From Rickettsia typhi (GTDB taxonomy: Bacteria > Pseudomonadota > Alphaproteobacteria > Rickettsiales > Deianiraeaceae), in assembly GCA_945889175.1 (NCBI GenBank), contig CAMDBF010000002.1:1-64000 (forward strand): DNA of 64,000 bases, read 5' to 3'. The notes under the pieces were generated by a model that saw only the letters and a list, made by a program, of their open reading frames with translations, did no database searches and was not told the origin of the DNA. Shown piece after piece: positions 38,393 to 48,695 of this stretch; the stretch's first letter is position 1, and the number at the start of each line of letters is the position of its first letter. Both the position numbers and the translations under genes were made by a program.

Positions 38393-38755
38393 TTAACTAC
38401 TTTTCTTTTTACCTTTTCTGGTTCTTGCGTTATTTTTAGTTCTTTGACCTCTAACTGGCAAGCCTTTTTTGTGTCTTGTACCTTTGTAGCAGTTCATTGC
38501 TATTAAAGATTTAATATCATCCAAAACTTTTCTTCTCAAGTCAGCCTCAACAACAATATTTTTAGATATATAAGTTCTTATTGAAGCAAGTTGTTCTTCA
38601 GTAAGGTCAGAGAATTTTACCTGATCATTAATTTTTAATGTTTGACAGATAGTTTTTGCTAAAGGAACGCCAACACCATATATGTAACCCAGACCTATAA
38701 ATAGTCTTTTATTAGCAGGAATTGCAACGTTTGCTATTCTAACAGTAGTAGACAT
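38393..38755 (-). CDS. rpsM: 30S ribosomal protein S13
   Basis: RIANVAIPANKRLFIGLGYIYGVG, CYKGTRHKKGLPVRGQRTKNNARTRKGKKK. Confidence 0.97.
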   Translation of the reverse strand: MSTTVRIANVAIPANKRLFIGLGYIYGVGVPLAKTICQTLKINDQVKFSDLTEEQLASIRTYISKNIVVEADLRRKVLDDIKSLIAMNCYKGTRHKKGLPVRGQRTKNNARTRKGKKKSS

Positions 38756-38775
38756 AGAAATAAATAAATATAAAA

Positions 38776-39357
38776 TTAACGTTTTGAAAATTGTTCTTTT
38801 TTTCTCGATTTTCTAAAACCAGGAAGTTTTCTTTCAACAATTCTAGAGTCTGTTGCGATAAGTCCAGCTTGTTTTAATATTTTTTTAAACTCCTCATTGT
38901 TAGCTGAAATATGTTTTGCAAAAGCTGTTGAAAAGGATTCAGCATGACCTTTTATTCCACCTCCGTGAAGGCTTGCAAAAAGATTGACTGACTCAGCGTC
39001 AATAACATGACCAGCTACTTTTAATGTTTTGATAGGTTGTAGGGCAACATCTGTAAAGTACTTTGGAGTAAAGTAGTCCTTAATAGCTTTACCATTAAGA
39101 ATTATACCACCTTTTGAAGTTTCCCTTATTACGCAAACGGAAGTTTTTCTTCTTGCTTTGGTAACTTTAGCTTTTTTAACTTTTGGAGCTTTTACAGGTA
39201 ATTCTGCTACTGGGTTCTCGATACTTTTAATTTGAACTTTTTTTGCAACAGATGGATTTTCTTTTGTTGTGTCTACACTTTGTTGTTTTTGTACTTTTGT
39301 AGGTATTTTTTTTACTTCAGTCTTAACATCTGTTTCGACCTGTTTTTTGGTTGTCAT
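38776..39357 (-). CDS. rpsI: 30S ribosomal protein S9 with Lys-rich N-terminal extension
   Basis: HGGGIKGHAESFSTAFAKHIS, LIATDSRIVERKLPGFRKSRKKEQFSKR. Confidence 0.95.
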   Translation of the reverse strand: MTTKKQVETDVKTEVKKIPTKVQKQQSVDTTKENPSVAKKVQIKSIENPVAELPVKAPKVKKAKVTKARRKTSVCVIRETSKGGIILNGKAIKDYFTPKYFTDVALQPIKTLKVAGHVIDAESVNLFASLHGGGIKGHAESFSTAFAKHISANNEEFKKILKQAGLIATDSRIVERKLPGFRKSRKKEQFSKR

Positions 39358-39378
39358 AATTGAAAAATCAAAAAATTA

Positions 39379-39864
39379 TTAATTATTACTTGTAGTTACT
39401 GTGTTTTTTCTATTAAAAGATGCTATATCAAGTTTAATAGGATTTTGTGCAGCATGAGGATGGGCATCGCCCTTGTAAATAAATAGCTTTGTGAGCTGTT
39501 CGTAAGCGAGTTTTGAGTGATGAGGAAACATGCCTTCAACAGAGTGTTTTACAACTCTTGCAGGGTTTTTACCATTAAGGATATCTCTAATTCTTGCCTC
39601 TTTTATTCCACCAGCATAGCCAGTGTGCTTGTAAAGAACTTTTGTGTATTCCTTGTTAGCGGTAAGACTTACTTTTTCACAGTTTGTAACAATAACATAG
39701 TCTCCAGAGTCGTTGTTAGATGTAAAAGTAGCTTTGTTTTTACCTTTTAAAATTTTTGCAATTTCAACAGACATTCTGCCAAGGCAAAGACCAGTAGCAT
39801 CAATTATATACCATTTTTTCTTTTGTTTGTCGTCGTAAAAAAAATGCGTAGAGTTGGTCAACAT
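39379..39864 (-). CDS. rplM: 50S ribosomal protein L13
   Basis: KKWYIIDATGLCLGRMSVEIAKILKGKNK, GDYVIVTNCEKVSLTANK, HTGYAGGIKEARIRDIL, VEGMFPHHS. Confidence 0.95.
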   Translation of the reverse strand: MLTNSTHFFYDDKQKKKWYIIDATGLCLGRMSVEIAKILKGKNKATFTSNNDSGDYVIVTNCEKVSLTANKEYTKVLYKHTGYAGGIKEARIRDILNGKNPARVVKHSVEGMFPHHSKLAYEQLTKLFIYKGDAHPHAAQNPIKLDIASFNRKNTVTTSNN

Positions 39865-39998
39865 AAAATTTAGAATACTATACTTAAATCACATACATAT
39901 ATCATAGACAAACAAGGTTATATCCTTTACTTGCAATAGTCAATATTTTTTTATATTTTTATTTTTTTACAATATCGCAAAAAATATCAAAAAAAGTG

Positions 39999-41411
39999 TT
40001 ACAAAAAATTAAGCAATTCCTTAATATTTTTAACAGTTTTAATGTTAATCTCGGTGCCCAGTTTGTCTTTAAACACAGATTCTCCGTTAAAATGGGGACA
40101 GATAATAGATTTATATCCCATTTTTACAGAATCTATAATTCTTTGCTCCGTGTTTAAAACTTGACGCACCTGCCCTGAAAGACTCAGTTCACCGAAGCAA
40201 ATCATATTTGGATCAACTATTTTATTAGAGAGGGAAGAGTATATACAAACGCAGGCAGCTAAATCGGCTGCAGTTTCGTTAACCCTCATGCCCCCAGCAA
40301 TATTCAAAAAAATGTCCTTGTCAAAAAGTTTAAGCCCTGCATGTTTATCAAGAATTGCACAGAGCATTGAAAGCCTGTTTGGGTCAAAACCTACAACATT
40401 TCTTCGTGGCATTGGAATAAAAGATTTTGAAACCAATGCTTCAATGTCCGAAGCTATAACTCTAGTTCCCTCAACCCCAGCAAAGGTTACTATACCGTTA
40501 ATTCCTTGCCCCTTGTCAAGTAAAAACACCTGTGAAGGATTTTCAACATCGATAAATCCACCAGCCGACATTTCAAATAATCCTATTTCTCCAGCTGGTC
40601 CATAACGATTTTTAATTGATCTTAATACTCTGTATTTACCACTCTTCTCGCCTTCAAAGTAAAGCACGGCATCAACCATGTGTTCCAAAACTTTAGGTCC
40701 TGCAATTTGGCCGTCCTTTGTTATATGACCCACTAAAAAAACAGAAATATTCTTTGCCTTTGCAATATTAATTATTTCTCCAACGCAAAACCTAATTTGC
40801 GATATACTTCCTGCAAAAGATTGAATATTGGTTGAGTATATTGTCTGTACCGAGTCAACAACAACAACCCCACCATTCATCGAATGCAAAGTGCTAAGAA
40901 CATCCTCTATGCTTGTAGTTGATATTAATTTTACAGGAGATTTTTCGATACCAAGCCTCTTTGACCTTAATTGTATTTGACTTGGCGATTCCTCTGCTGA
41001 AATATAATATACCCCTTCGTTATCAATTGTATTTAACTTTATTTTTGCATCAGGATTTTTACCATCCATGGCAATTTTTGCACATACTTGCAACAAGATT
41101 GTTGACTTACCAACACCAGGATCTCCTCCAATTAAATAAACCCCACCCCTAACAACGCCCCCGCCAAGTGCTCTGTCAAATTCGCTAAACTTGGTTCTTC
41201 TTGGGGTTGAGTTTATAAAAGACTCTGTGTCGCTCTCAAGACTTAAAACCTTAATGTTTTTTACATTTTGAGCAAGATCAAGCCCAGCCTTAAATGCCTC
41301 CTTTTCAACCTCGGATATACAATCCCATTCTTTGCAAGATGTACAACGCCCTGCCCAGTTTAAAAAAACTGTACCACAGTTATTACAAACATAATTAGTT
41401 TTTTTTGCCAT
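39999..41411 (-). CDS. radA: DNA repair protein RadA
   Basis: YVCNNCGTVFLNWAGRCTSCKEWDCI, GGDPGVGKSTILLQ, KNRYGPAGEIGLFEM. Confidence 0.97.
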   Translation of the reverse strand: MAKKTNYVCNNCGTVFLNWAGRCTSCKEWDCISEVEKEAFKAGLDLAQNVKNIKVLSLESDTESFINSTPRRTKFSEFDRALGGGVVRGGVYLIGGDPGVGKSTILLQVCAKIAMDGKNPDAKIKLNTIDNEGVYYISAEESPSQIQLRSKRLGIEKSPVKLISTTSIEDVLSTLHSMNGGVVVVDSVQTIYSTNIQSFAGSISQIRFCVGEIINIAKAKNISVFLVGHITKDGQIAGPKVLEHMVDAVLYFEGEKSGKYRVLRSIKNRYGPAGEIGLFEMSAGGFIDVENPSQVFLLDKGQGINGIVTFAGVEGTRVIASDIEALVSKSFIPMPRRNVVGFDPNRLSMLCAILDKHAGLKLFDKDIFLNIAGGMRVNETAADLAACVCIYSSLSNKIVDPNMICFGELSLSGQVRQVLNTEQRIIDSVKMGYKSIICPHFNGESVFKDKLGTEINIKTVKNIKELLNFL

Positions 41412-41733
41412 GCTTTTTATTTATAATGTAAATAAAGATTATTTAACTTCATTCAAACCATATGGCTTGATGTTCATTATCTTTTTCATGCTCCAATGAT
41501 CTAATATTTAACTGGCGATAAAATAATATTAGATAATTAAGCTATTTGTATTTTAAATATCAATAGTTTTTGCATATTTGTTAAAAACATACGCCACCTT
41601 TGGGGTAGTAAGTTATAATTAAATTAGCACTCTAAAGGACTCTTTACGAAAAATTAATTTACTTGCAATTTCTACAAAAGCTTACAAAATTTAGTGTGTT
41701 AATTATGTCTTTAAATTTTATAAAAAGTAAGTT

Positions 41734-42792
41734 ATGGTAAAAGGTGCTCGCGATTTATACTCGCAGAGTTTTGGCATTGTTGGTAGCGGGCAACTGGGTA
41801 GAATGCTAGCTTACAGAGCCTCTCTACTTGGTTTTATTGTAAATATTTATAGCGACAAACCTCAATCCCCTGCATCAGTTTTTGCAAATAGCGAATTTGT
41901 TGGTAGCTACGACGACAGCCTAGCAATTAATAAATTTATTAATGAAAACGACTTTGCAACTAGTGAGTTTGAAAATATAACAACTAAAAATTTAGATAGC
42001 AAAATAAATCCAAACCCATCGGCAATCTTTACCTGTCAAAACAGACTAAGAGAAAAAACTCTAGCACGCTCTCTTGGTATTAAAACCCCAGTTTTTATCA
42101 AAATTACAAACAAGGATGATGTAAAAGATTTTTTTGCCAAGGAGGGTTCTTTTATACTAAAAACAACAGAGTTTGGTTACGACGGAAAGGGGCAGTGTAA
42201 AATTACTGACCAAGTAAGTATTGATAACATCAGCTTTAATGATAAAGAATATATAGCCGAAAGCTTTATTGATTTTCATCTTGAATTCTCTGTAATTTTA
42301 ACAAGAGGTAATGATGGGCATATTGTGTTCTACCCCTCGCCAATTAATAAACACAAGGATGGCATTTTAATTGAAAGCCTTGTAAGTAAAGCTTTTAACG
42401 AACAGCCATTTATTCTAAGAGCTAAGGAGTATGCCTCGTTAATTGCAAAATCTCTTAATTACAAAGGCACTATGGCGGTAGAGTTTTTTTTGACAAAGAA
42501 TAAAGAGATAATTTTTAACGAGATTGCACCAAGGCCACACAACTCAGCACATTATACCATGGATTTATGTAATGTGTGTCAGTTTGAAAATCACATTAGA
42601 GCTGTTGCAGATAAGCCAATGCTTACCCCTGTTTTGTTGCAAGAGGGTAAGATGATAAACCTAATAGGTAAAGATACAATTGATTTGCTTAGCAAGTATG
42701 AAGGTATGCAAAATGCTAAAATTCATTTATATGGCAAAAGCGAGCTTAGCAAGGGTCGTAAAATTGGACATATAAATATTCTTGATTTATAG
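41734..42792 (+). CDS. purK: 5-(carboxyamino)imidazole ribonucleotide synthase
   Basis: FGIVGSGQLGRMLAYRASLLGF, EFENITTKNLD, LKTTEFGYDGKGQ, FNEIAPRPHNSAHYTMDLCNVCQFENHIRAV. Confidence 0.96.
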   Translation: MVKGARDLYSQSFGIVGSGQLGRMLAYRASLLGFIVNIYSDKPQSPASVFANSEFVGSYDDSLAINKFINENDFATSEFENITTKNLDSKINPNPSAIFTCQNRLREKTLARSLGIKTPVFIKITNKDDVKDFFAKEGSFILKTTEFGYDGKGQCKITDQVSIDNISFNDKEYIAESFIDFHLEFSVILTRGNDGHIVFYPSPINKHKDGILIESLVSKAFNEQPFILRAKEYASLIAKSLNYKGTMAVEFFLTKNKEIIFNEIAPRPHNSAHYTMDLCNVCQFENHIRAVADKPMLTPVLLQEGKMINLIGKDTIDLLSKYEGMQNAKIHLYGKSELSKGRKIGHINILDL

Positions 42793-42873
42793 CTTTTACA
42801 TTATACTCTTTGACAAATGATAAGAAGTAATGTAAAATACCTATTAGCTAATTAGTTGAATTACAGTTTTTTT

Positions 42874-43566
42874 ATGAAGGAGAAGCTTACAAAACAGGAG
42901 CTAGCCGACCTTAGAATGTCGCATTCATGGTATACGGATAGATACTTTATATCTTTAGTACAGAGGAACTTTTTGTTTATCTTTTGTCTTGCCTGCTTTA
43001 CGGCATTGATTGCAAGCTTACTTGTAATCAAGGTAATGATAGAAAAAAACTCCATTGAACCTTATATAATTGAGGTAAGTGATAGCAGCCTTATCCCAAC
43101 AAGTGTTTCAACACAGAGTGTTAAAAGTTATAGTGATGCAAATCCATTAGTCATTGAGCACTTTTTAACCCAGTATGTAAAAAAACGCGAGACTTACGAC
43201 CCGCTATCTTACTCTTACGACTATAATGTTGTTATAAAAACATTATCAAATGATCAGGTTTATGGTCAATTTTTGGCAAGTATGAGAGACGAAAAGATAA
43301 GCCCTATAATGCTAATTGGTAAAAACGGAAGGATTGATACCGTTATTAAGCAGGTTGTGCCTAAAATTAAAAATAATACTTTTATTTTTAGAATCAGCAA
43401 GGTACCAAGTGGTCAAGGTGCTGATAAGGGTCCTAAAAATTATCAAGTGACCATGAAGTATGATTTTAATACAAGTGGAATGTCATACGAAGATTCAATG
43501 ATTAACCCACTTGGCATTAAAATTAATAATTACGAAATTTTAGACGAAAGAAGTTTAAGCGATTAA
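42874..43566 (+). CDS. virB8: Type IV secretion system protein VirB8
   Basis: SHSWYTDRYFISLVQRN, N-terminal TM, KNYQVTMKYDFN..INPLGIKINNYEI. Confidence 0.85.
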   Translation: MKEKLTKQELADLRMSHSWYTDRYFISLVQRNFLFIFCLACFTALIASLLVIKVMIEKNSIEPYIIEVSDSSLIPTSVSTQSVKSYSDANPLVIEHFLTQYVKKRETYDPLSYSYDYNVVIKTLSNDQVYGQFLASMRDEKISPIMLIGKNGRIDTVIKQVVPKIKNNTFIFRISKVPSGQGADKGPKNYQVTMKYDFNTSGMSYEDSMINPLGIKINNYEILDERSLSD

Positions 43567-43578
43567 TAATATCAAATA

Positions 43579-45096
43579 ATGAAAAAAGTATTTTTATGTA
43601 TATTGGATGGCTACTCTATAGCTAATCCAGACTATCAGTTTAATGCAATATTTAAGGCTAAGACTCCAAATATTAAAAGAATTATTTCACAGTATCCAAT
43701 GTCAATGCTTAAAACCTCTGGCTTAAGTGTTGGCTTGCCCGAGGGGCAAATGGGCAACTCCGAGGTTGGACATATGACAATTGGCTCTGGTAGAGTGATT
43801 TATCAAGACTTACCAAAGATAGATAAGGCAATAGTCGATGGTAGTATATTTACAAAAAGCGAAATTATAGATACATTACACTCTCTTAAACTCAGTGGTA
43901 AAAGTTTGCATTTAATAGGTTTGTGCTCCGATGGAGGAGTACATAGCCACTCAAGCCACATTGTTGCCATTGCAAATTTTTTTACAAACAATGGAATAAA
44001 GGTGCACCTACATCTAATTACCGATGGTAGGGATGTGGCACCTCAAAGCTTTGATAGGCATTTTAATAGCTATTTATTACCAAAACTGCATCATTATAAT
44101 TCACTTTGCTTTGTCTCAACTGCCTGCGGTAGATACTATGCCATGGATAGGGACAAAAAAATGGATAGAACAAAAAGCTATTATAACCTCATCAACAGCG
44201 GCGATGCTAATGAGCTAAGATTTACAAACCTTTCGGATGCAATCCAGCAAAGTTACTCAAACGGCGTAAGTGATGAATTTATCAACCCTCTTGCATCAGT
44301 ACACTACAAAGGGGTGGAGGATGGTGATAGTGTTTTAATGGCAAATTTTAGATCCGATAGGGCAAGACAAATTTTTGAATTAATTTGCGATAATCAATTC
44401 TTTGCCCATAAAATATCGATGACGCATTATTCGGATTTTATCTCACAAGGATGCAAGGTATTATTTACAAAGGATAATGTTAAAAACACATTAGGCGAGG
44501 TTTTGTCGCAAAAAGGACTAAGGCAACTTCATATTGCTGAGACCGAAAAATATGCTCATGTTACATTCTTTTTTAACGGTGGAAGAGAAGAGCCATTTGA
44601 AGGTGAGGATAGAATTCTTATAAATTCTCCATCCGTTGCAACTTACGATATTAAGCCTGAAATGTCGCTTCCTGAGCTTCAAGCCAAATTGATTGAGGCA
44701 ATAAGTAGCTTAAAATATGATTTTATTGTTTGTAACATAGCAAACGGCGACATGGTTGGGCATAGTGGTAACTTTGAGGCAGCAAAGAAGGCGGCAGAGC
44801 ATATTGATTCTTTTTTAGCAAGCATAGAGCAAGAGGTTTTGAAAAACGATTACACAATGCTTATTACTGCAGATCATGGTAATTTGGAGGAGATGGTTGA
44901 TAGTCAAAGCGGAGAAATTCATACCCAGCATACAACAAACGATGTTCAGTTTATTTATGTTGCAAATGACTACAAAGGTGTTGATTTAAAACATGGTGGG
45001 CTTAACGACATAGCTCCTAGTATTTTATCTCTGCTTAATATTGCTGCACCAGATGGAATGGATGGAGTGAATTTAGTATCTATTAAAAAAAACTAG
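43579..45096 (+). CDS. gpmI: 2,3-bisphosphoglycerate-independent phosphoglycerate mutase
   Basis: GLPEGQMGNSEVGHMTIGSGRVIYQDL, DGGVHSHSSHI, TDGRDVAPQSF, RPE-type metal motif TADHGNLEEM. Confidence 0.97.
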   Translation: MKKVFLCILDGYSIANPDYQFNAIFKAKTPNIKRIISQYPMSMLKTSGLSVGLPEGQMGNSEVGHMTIGSGRVIYQDLPKIDKAIVDGSIFTKSEIIDTLHSLKLSGKSLHLIGLCSDGGVHSHSSHIVAIANFFTNNGIKVHLHLITDGRDVAPQSFDRHFNSYLLPKLHHYNSLCFVSTACGRYYAMDRDKKMDRTKSYYNLINSGDANELRFTNLSDAIQQSYSNGVSDEFINPLASVHYKGVEDGDSVLMANFRSDRARQIFELICDNQFFAHKISMTHYSDFISQGCKVLFTKDNVKNTLGEVLSQKGLRQLHIAETEKYAHVTFFFNGGREEPFEGEDRILINSPSVATYDIKPEMSLPELQAKLIEAISSLKYDFIVCNIANGDMVGHSGNFEAAKKAAEHIDSFLASIEQEVLKNDYTMLITADHGNLEEMVDSQSGEIHTQHTTNDVQFIYVANDYKGVDLKHGGLNDIAPSILSLLNIAAPDGMDGVNLVSIKKN

Positions 45097-45100
45097 ATAT

Positions 45101-46207
45101 ATGCTGATATTTGAATTTGCAACAATAGTAGGTGTTGTTTTTTTTGTTTTACACGCAATGAAAAATCATTTTATTGCCGTTTTTGTAAATCAAGGATTGA
45201 TGACATTTTGGGCATATTTTGCACTCTTTGTTTGTAGTTTAGATTTTTTCAATACAAGACTGGACCCTGTGCGGGCAGCATTGTTATTTTATTTTTTACT
45301 CATCGGCTTAACAATATTTACCAATGTTTTGTTAAAAGATTTTGTGGCAAATGTAATACGAAATTTAATAATAAATCCTGCAAAGCTTGCCAAGAATACA
45401 GTATTAAGTTTTAGCATTGCAACATCTATTGCCTTTGGTGTTTGCTTTTGTTTGATTAATATAGTTTTTGTTTCAAAATTTTTCATTGAAGCTGAAACAT
45501 TTAAAGCAAGTCCTTTGATTCAGTTTGTTAGAATGAAAAATATTTTTGGTTCAGGCGATACTTATCAAAAGATTACACAAAAAAATAGTGTAGCTAGCTT
45601 TTTAACAAGTTATGATTTTTTTAATACCTTAGGGCTTCCAGTTAACCAATTTGTTGTTATAGAGTCTATGGTAAAGCGTAGTCCAAATTTTGATTTAAAG
45701 GATGTTGAAGTTTATCATAAAAAATATAATGATAATAAAAAAACAATGTTATTTTTTATCAAACTTTATTTAAAGTCTTACCCAACAATTGCAACTGACG
45801 ATGCGGTAAGTATTCAGCAGGTTGATGTTTTAAGGCAGCTTTTACTTTATGGGCGTATAGCTAATCAAGTAACGGAGAAGGAAGACGAGGCTTTGCAGGA
45901 TATTATTAAGCAAGAGGTGAAAAAAGATATAGCCCAAACAGGGCAAGATGCTCAAGATGAAAACATGGAAGAGGTGGATAGCGGTGACGAAAACACTTCA
46001 ATTGCTGCAACGCCAATTGTCTCAAAAAAGCAAGATTTAAATGAGGGCTATCTTGGAGTGCAAAAAAATAATCAATTAGCAGATGGCGATGTTGATTTAC
46101 TTGGTGAAATTGTAAGATACAATATCAAGTCTAATGATTCTAGGCAATTAAGGTTAAATCATGTTGAAACGGATGAGATTGGTAACCTTATAGAGCAAGT
46201 TCAGTAA
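45101..46207 (+). CDS. Multi-TM protein, possibly CvpA-like, with acidic C-terminus
   Basis: Four TM-like segments at the N-terminus then a soluble acidic region. Confidence 0.4.
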   Translation: MLIFEFATIVGVVFFVLHAMKNHFIAVFVNQGLMTFWAYFALFVCSLDFFNTRLDPVRAALLFYFLLIGLTIFTNVLLKDFVANVIRNLIINPAKLAKNTVLSFSIATSIAFGVCFCLINIVFVSKFFIEAETFKASPLIQFVRMKNIFGSGDTYQKITQKNSVASFLTSYDFFNTLGLPVNQFVVIESMVKRSPNFDLKDVEVYHKKYNDNKKTMLFFIKLYLKSYPTIATDDAVSIQQVDVLRQLLLYGRIANQVTEKEDEALQDIIKQEVKKDIAQTGQDAQDENMEEVDSGDENTSIAATPIVSKKQDLNEGYLGVQKNNQLADGDVDLLGEIVRYNIKSNDSRQLRLNHVETDEIGNLIEQVQ

Positions 46208-46219
46208 TGTTGTTAATTT

Positions 46220-47212
46220 ATGGCAGTTTTTTTTAATCTCGATAAAGAGGCGGTCTTGGCAACTTTAGGTAGGTATAGCTATATTTATAACAATTTAGTT
46301 CTTATTAAATCAATAGAAGAGGGTAGTGAAAATTCAAATTACTTTGTACACTTTAAAAAAGAAGGTTTTATTGAAAAATGTGTATTAACAATTTTTGGTC
46401 CAAGAACAAACCAATATAATGTAAATTTTTATATCCAAGTGCAGAACTTGCTAAATAAAAATAACATTCCAAGCCCTTATATTTTAAAAGCAGACAACCA
46501 AAGTAGCTTTGGTTATATTGATGGCAAGCCATTTTTAATAGCATCCTTTTTACATGGTACCTCTAAATCTATAAATGACATTACGGAAGATGATTGTTTT
46601 GAGTTTGGTGCTATGCTGGCGAGGTTTCACTTGCTTGCATCAAGCGAGATAGAGGATATAATTGAAAATACATTTTGGATATTTAAATTTAAAGATATTT
46701 TTAGACAATGTGTTGAATTGGGTCTTGATGGCTGGGAGCTTAACTATTTTCAAAACGAATTAAATAAAATAAATTTTAAACAAAGCTCCTCAAAACAATC
46801 GGCTGGTGACTTGCCATTTGGTATTATTCATGCAGATCCCTTTCCTGATAATGTATTTTTTGACAATGGTAAGATCTCTGGATTTTTTGATTTTTATTTT
46901 TCGTGTAGTGGCTATTTAATTTACGATGTTGCCATAGCAATGCTGGCATGGTGCTTTGACAGTGGTAATAACATAATTGCAGATCGCATAAATGCAATAA
47001 GTCAAGGATATCAATCGGTGAGAAGCTTTACTAAAACTGAAAAACTTTTGTTACCATACTTTATTGATATTGCATCTTTAAGGTTTTACTCAACAAGAAT
47101 GATTGATAGGTTGACAAGCCGTATTGATGTTTCAAAAAAAGCCAAGGATCCAAACGATTTTAGATTAAGAAAGATTTTTTTACAAGATCACATAAAACCA
47201 AACTTTATCTAA
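46220..47212 (+). CDS. thrB: Homoserine kinase, APH-fold type (ThrB)
   Basis: EGSENSNYFVHF, FGIIHADPFPDNVFFDNGKISGFFDFYFSCSGYLIYDVAIAMLAWCF. Confidence 0.85.
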   Translation: MAVFFNLDKEAVLATLGRYSYIYNNLVLIKSIEEGSENSNYFVHFKKEGFIEKCVLTIFGPRTNQYNVNFYIQVQNLLNKNNIPSPYILKADNQSSFGYIDGKPFLIASFLHGTSKSINDITEDDCFEFGAMLARFHLLASSEIEDIIENTFWIFKFKDIFRQCVELGLDGWELNYFQNELNKINFKQSSSKQSAGDLPFGIIHADPFPDNVFFDNGKISGFFDFYFSCSGYLIYDVAIAMLAWCFDSGNNIIADRINAISQGYQSVRSFTKTEKLLLPYFIDIASLRFYSTRMIDRLTSRIDVSKKAKDPNDFRLRKIFLQDHIKPNFI

Positions 47213-47474
47213 ATAAAAAATCTTTAAAAAAATGTATAATTTTTAAAAAATTGTTTGATAATAAAATAAAATAGATTTACATTGTTGTCTAGTATCATTT
47301 TTATATAAATGTAGTTTTTAGTAATAATAATGTGCAAATCACTTATTACTTGCTAAATAACATAAAATATGATATAATTAAATTGTAATTGTTGTTTTAG
47401 CTTAACTTTTTTGATGCAAACATCAATAATCAACTAAGTTTTGTTAAAATATTTATCTTGTATTTAAGCTGTTT

Positions 47475-48233
47475 ATGTCTTTTAGTGACGACGGCAATGG
47501 TAAACCATCACCCATTGCAACTTTTATTAAAAAACCTTTTGGTAATTTTGGTGGTAAAGCAAAACTTTCAGTAAGTGATAGCGAGGGGTACGACCCAACC
47601 TTGGCATCTCAAAAATTTAGCGAATCAACTAGCTTTGTAAAAAAAGATAGTGATGCTGGAGGCGATGGACATAAAACATTTCCTTTTGAGTCTCTTAGTA
47701 AAAAAGAAAGATTTGAGCAATTTTTAACTTATAGAAAACGCTTAACAAGACTTGCATTTTCGCAGTGCTGTTATTTGTACGAAATTCAATTTTTAACAAG
47801 CGACAATAACTTTCAGGACGAGATTACATCCGAGCATCTTGATAAAAAAATTAATCCAGATGATATAGTTAAGTCCGTAGTATTTTTATATAGAAATGTC
47901 TTTTTTTACGGAAGATACGGCTTAATTAACAAGAAGAAAAAACTTGAGGAAAAAAAACTCTGCGATGATGTTACTGGTATAATTAAGTATATTAACGAAA
48001 TTGACGATATCATTAAGCATAAACTTAAACCAAAGTGGACTGTTTATAGGCTGGATCCAATTGTTAGATCGATTCTTAGAGCTGCAGTCTACGAGCTTAC
48101 AAGATGCTTTGATTCTAATAAAAAAATTATTATCAGTGAGTATGTCAAGTTATCGACATCTTACTACGACGACCCAGTTATTATAGGTTTTATAAATGGA
48201 ATTTTGGACAAAATATCTCAAGACTATAGGTAG
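47475..48233 (+). CDS. nusB: Transcription antitermination factor NusB with N-terminal extension
   Basis: RLTRLAFSQCCYLYEIQF; LDPIVRSILRAAVYELTRC..KIIISEYVKLSTSYYDDPVIIGFINGILDKI. Confidence 0.85.
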   Translation: MSFSDDGNGKPSPIATFIKKPFGNFGGKAKLSVSDSEGYDPTLASQKFSESTSFVKKDSDAGGDGHKTFPFESLSKKERFEQFLTYRKRLTRLAFSQCCYLYEIQFLTSDNNFQDEITSEHLDKKINPDDIVKSVVFLYRNVFFYGRYGLINKKKKLEEKKLCDDVTGIIKYINEIDDIIKHKLKPKWTVYRLDPIVRSILRAAVYELTRCFDSNKKIIISEYVKLSTSYYDDPVIIGFINGILDKISQDYR

Positions 48234-48687
48234 CTTTACAAAACAAGTAAAAACATTATTCTTGCTTGTTTTCCCATTATGCCTTGCTTTGCAAGCCTGC
48301 ACTGGCGACCAGCCTGACTTAAGTAACGACCTACCTTTTGATGAAACAAGCTTAGGTGCAAGCCTTACATTTATACCTATGTACAAGGCTAAGGCTGGAT
48401 ACCTTGTTAGCCCAAGCTCAAAGGAGTATTTAAATACCTCGCTTGAAATGAAAAATGGAGTGCCAATAATGCTACAGGCATTTTCCTACAGTTTAACAAG
48501 TAATGTGCAGATAAATCAAAGTCTTATTTTGCAGGATTTAAATCGTTCGCTTTTAGTCTATCCTTTTTGTCAGTTTGGCAGCATTATACTGCACACTTAT
48601 AATGCCAAAAGTGAATTAGAGGAAAACCCAGATGATTTTGTCTACATAGTCAGCGGTTACTGTAAGGATTTTGTGGTAAAAAAATAA
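48196..48687 (+). CDS. Putative lipoprotein
   Basis: Signal peptide ending LCLALQAC (lipobox-like). Confidence 0.55.
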   Translation: MEFWTKYLKTIGSFTKQVKTLFLLVFPLCLALQACTGDQPDLSNDLPFDETSLGASLTFIPMYKAKAGYLVSPSSKEYLNTSLEMKNGVPIMLQAFSYSLTSNVQINQSLILQDLNRSLLVYPFCQFGSIILHTYNAKSELEENPDDFVYIVSGYCKDFVVKK

Positions 48688-48695
48688 ATAGCTTG

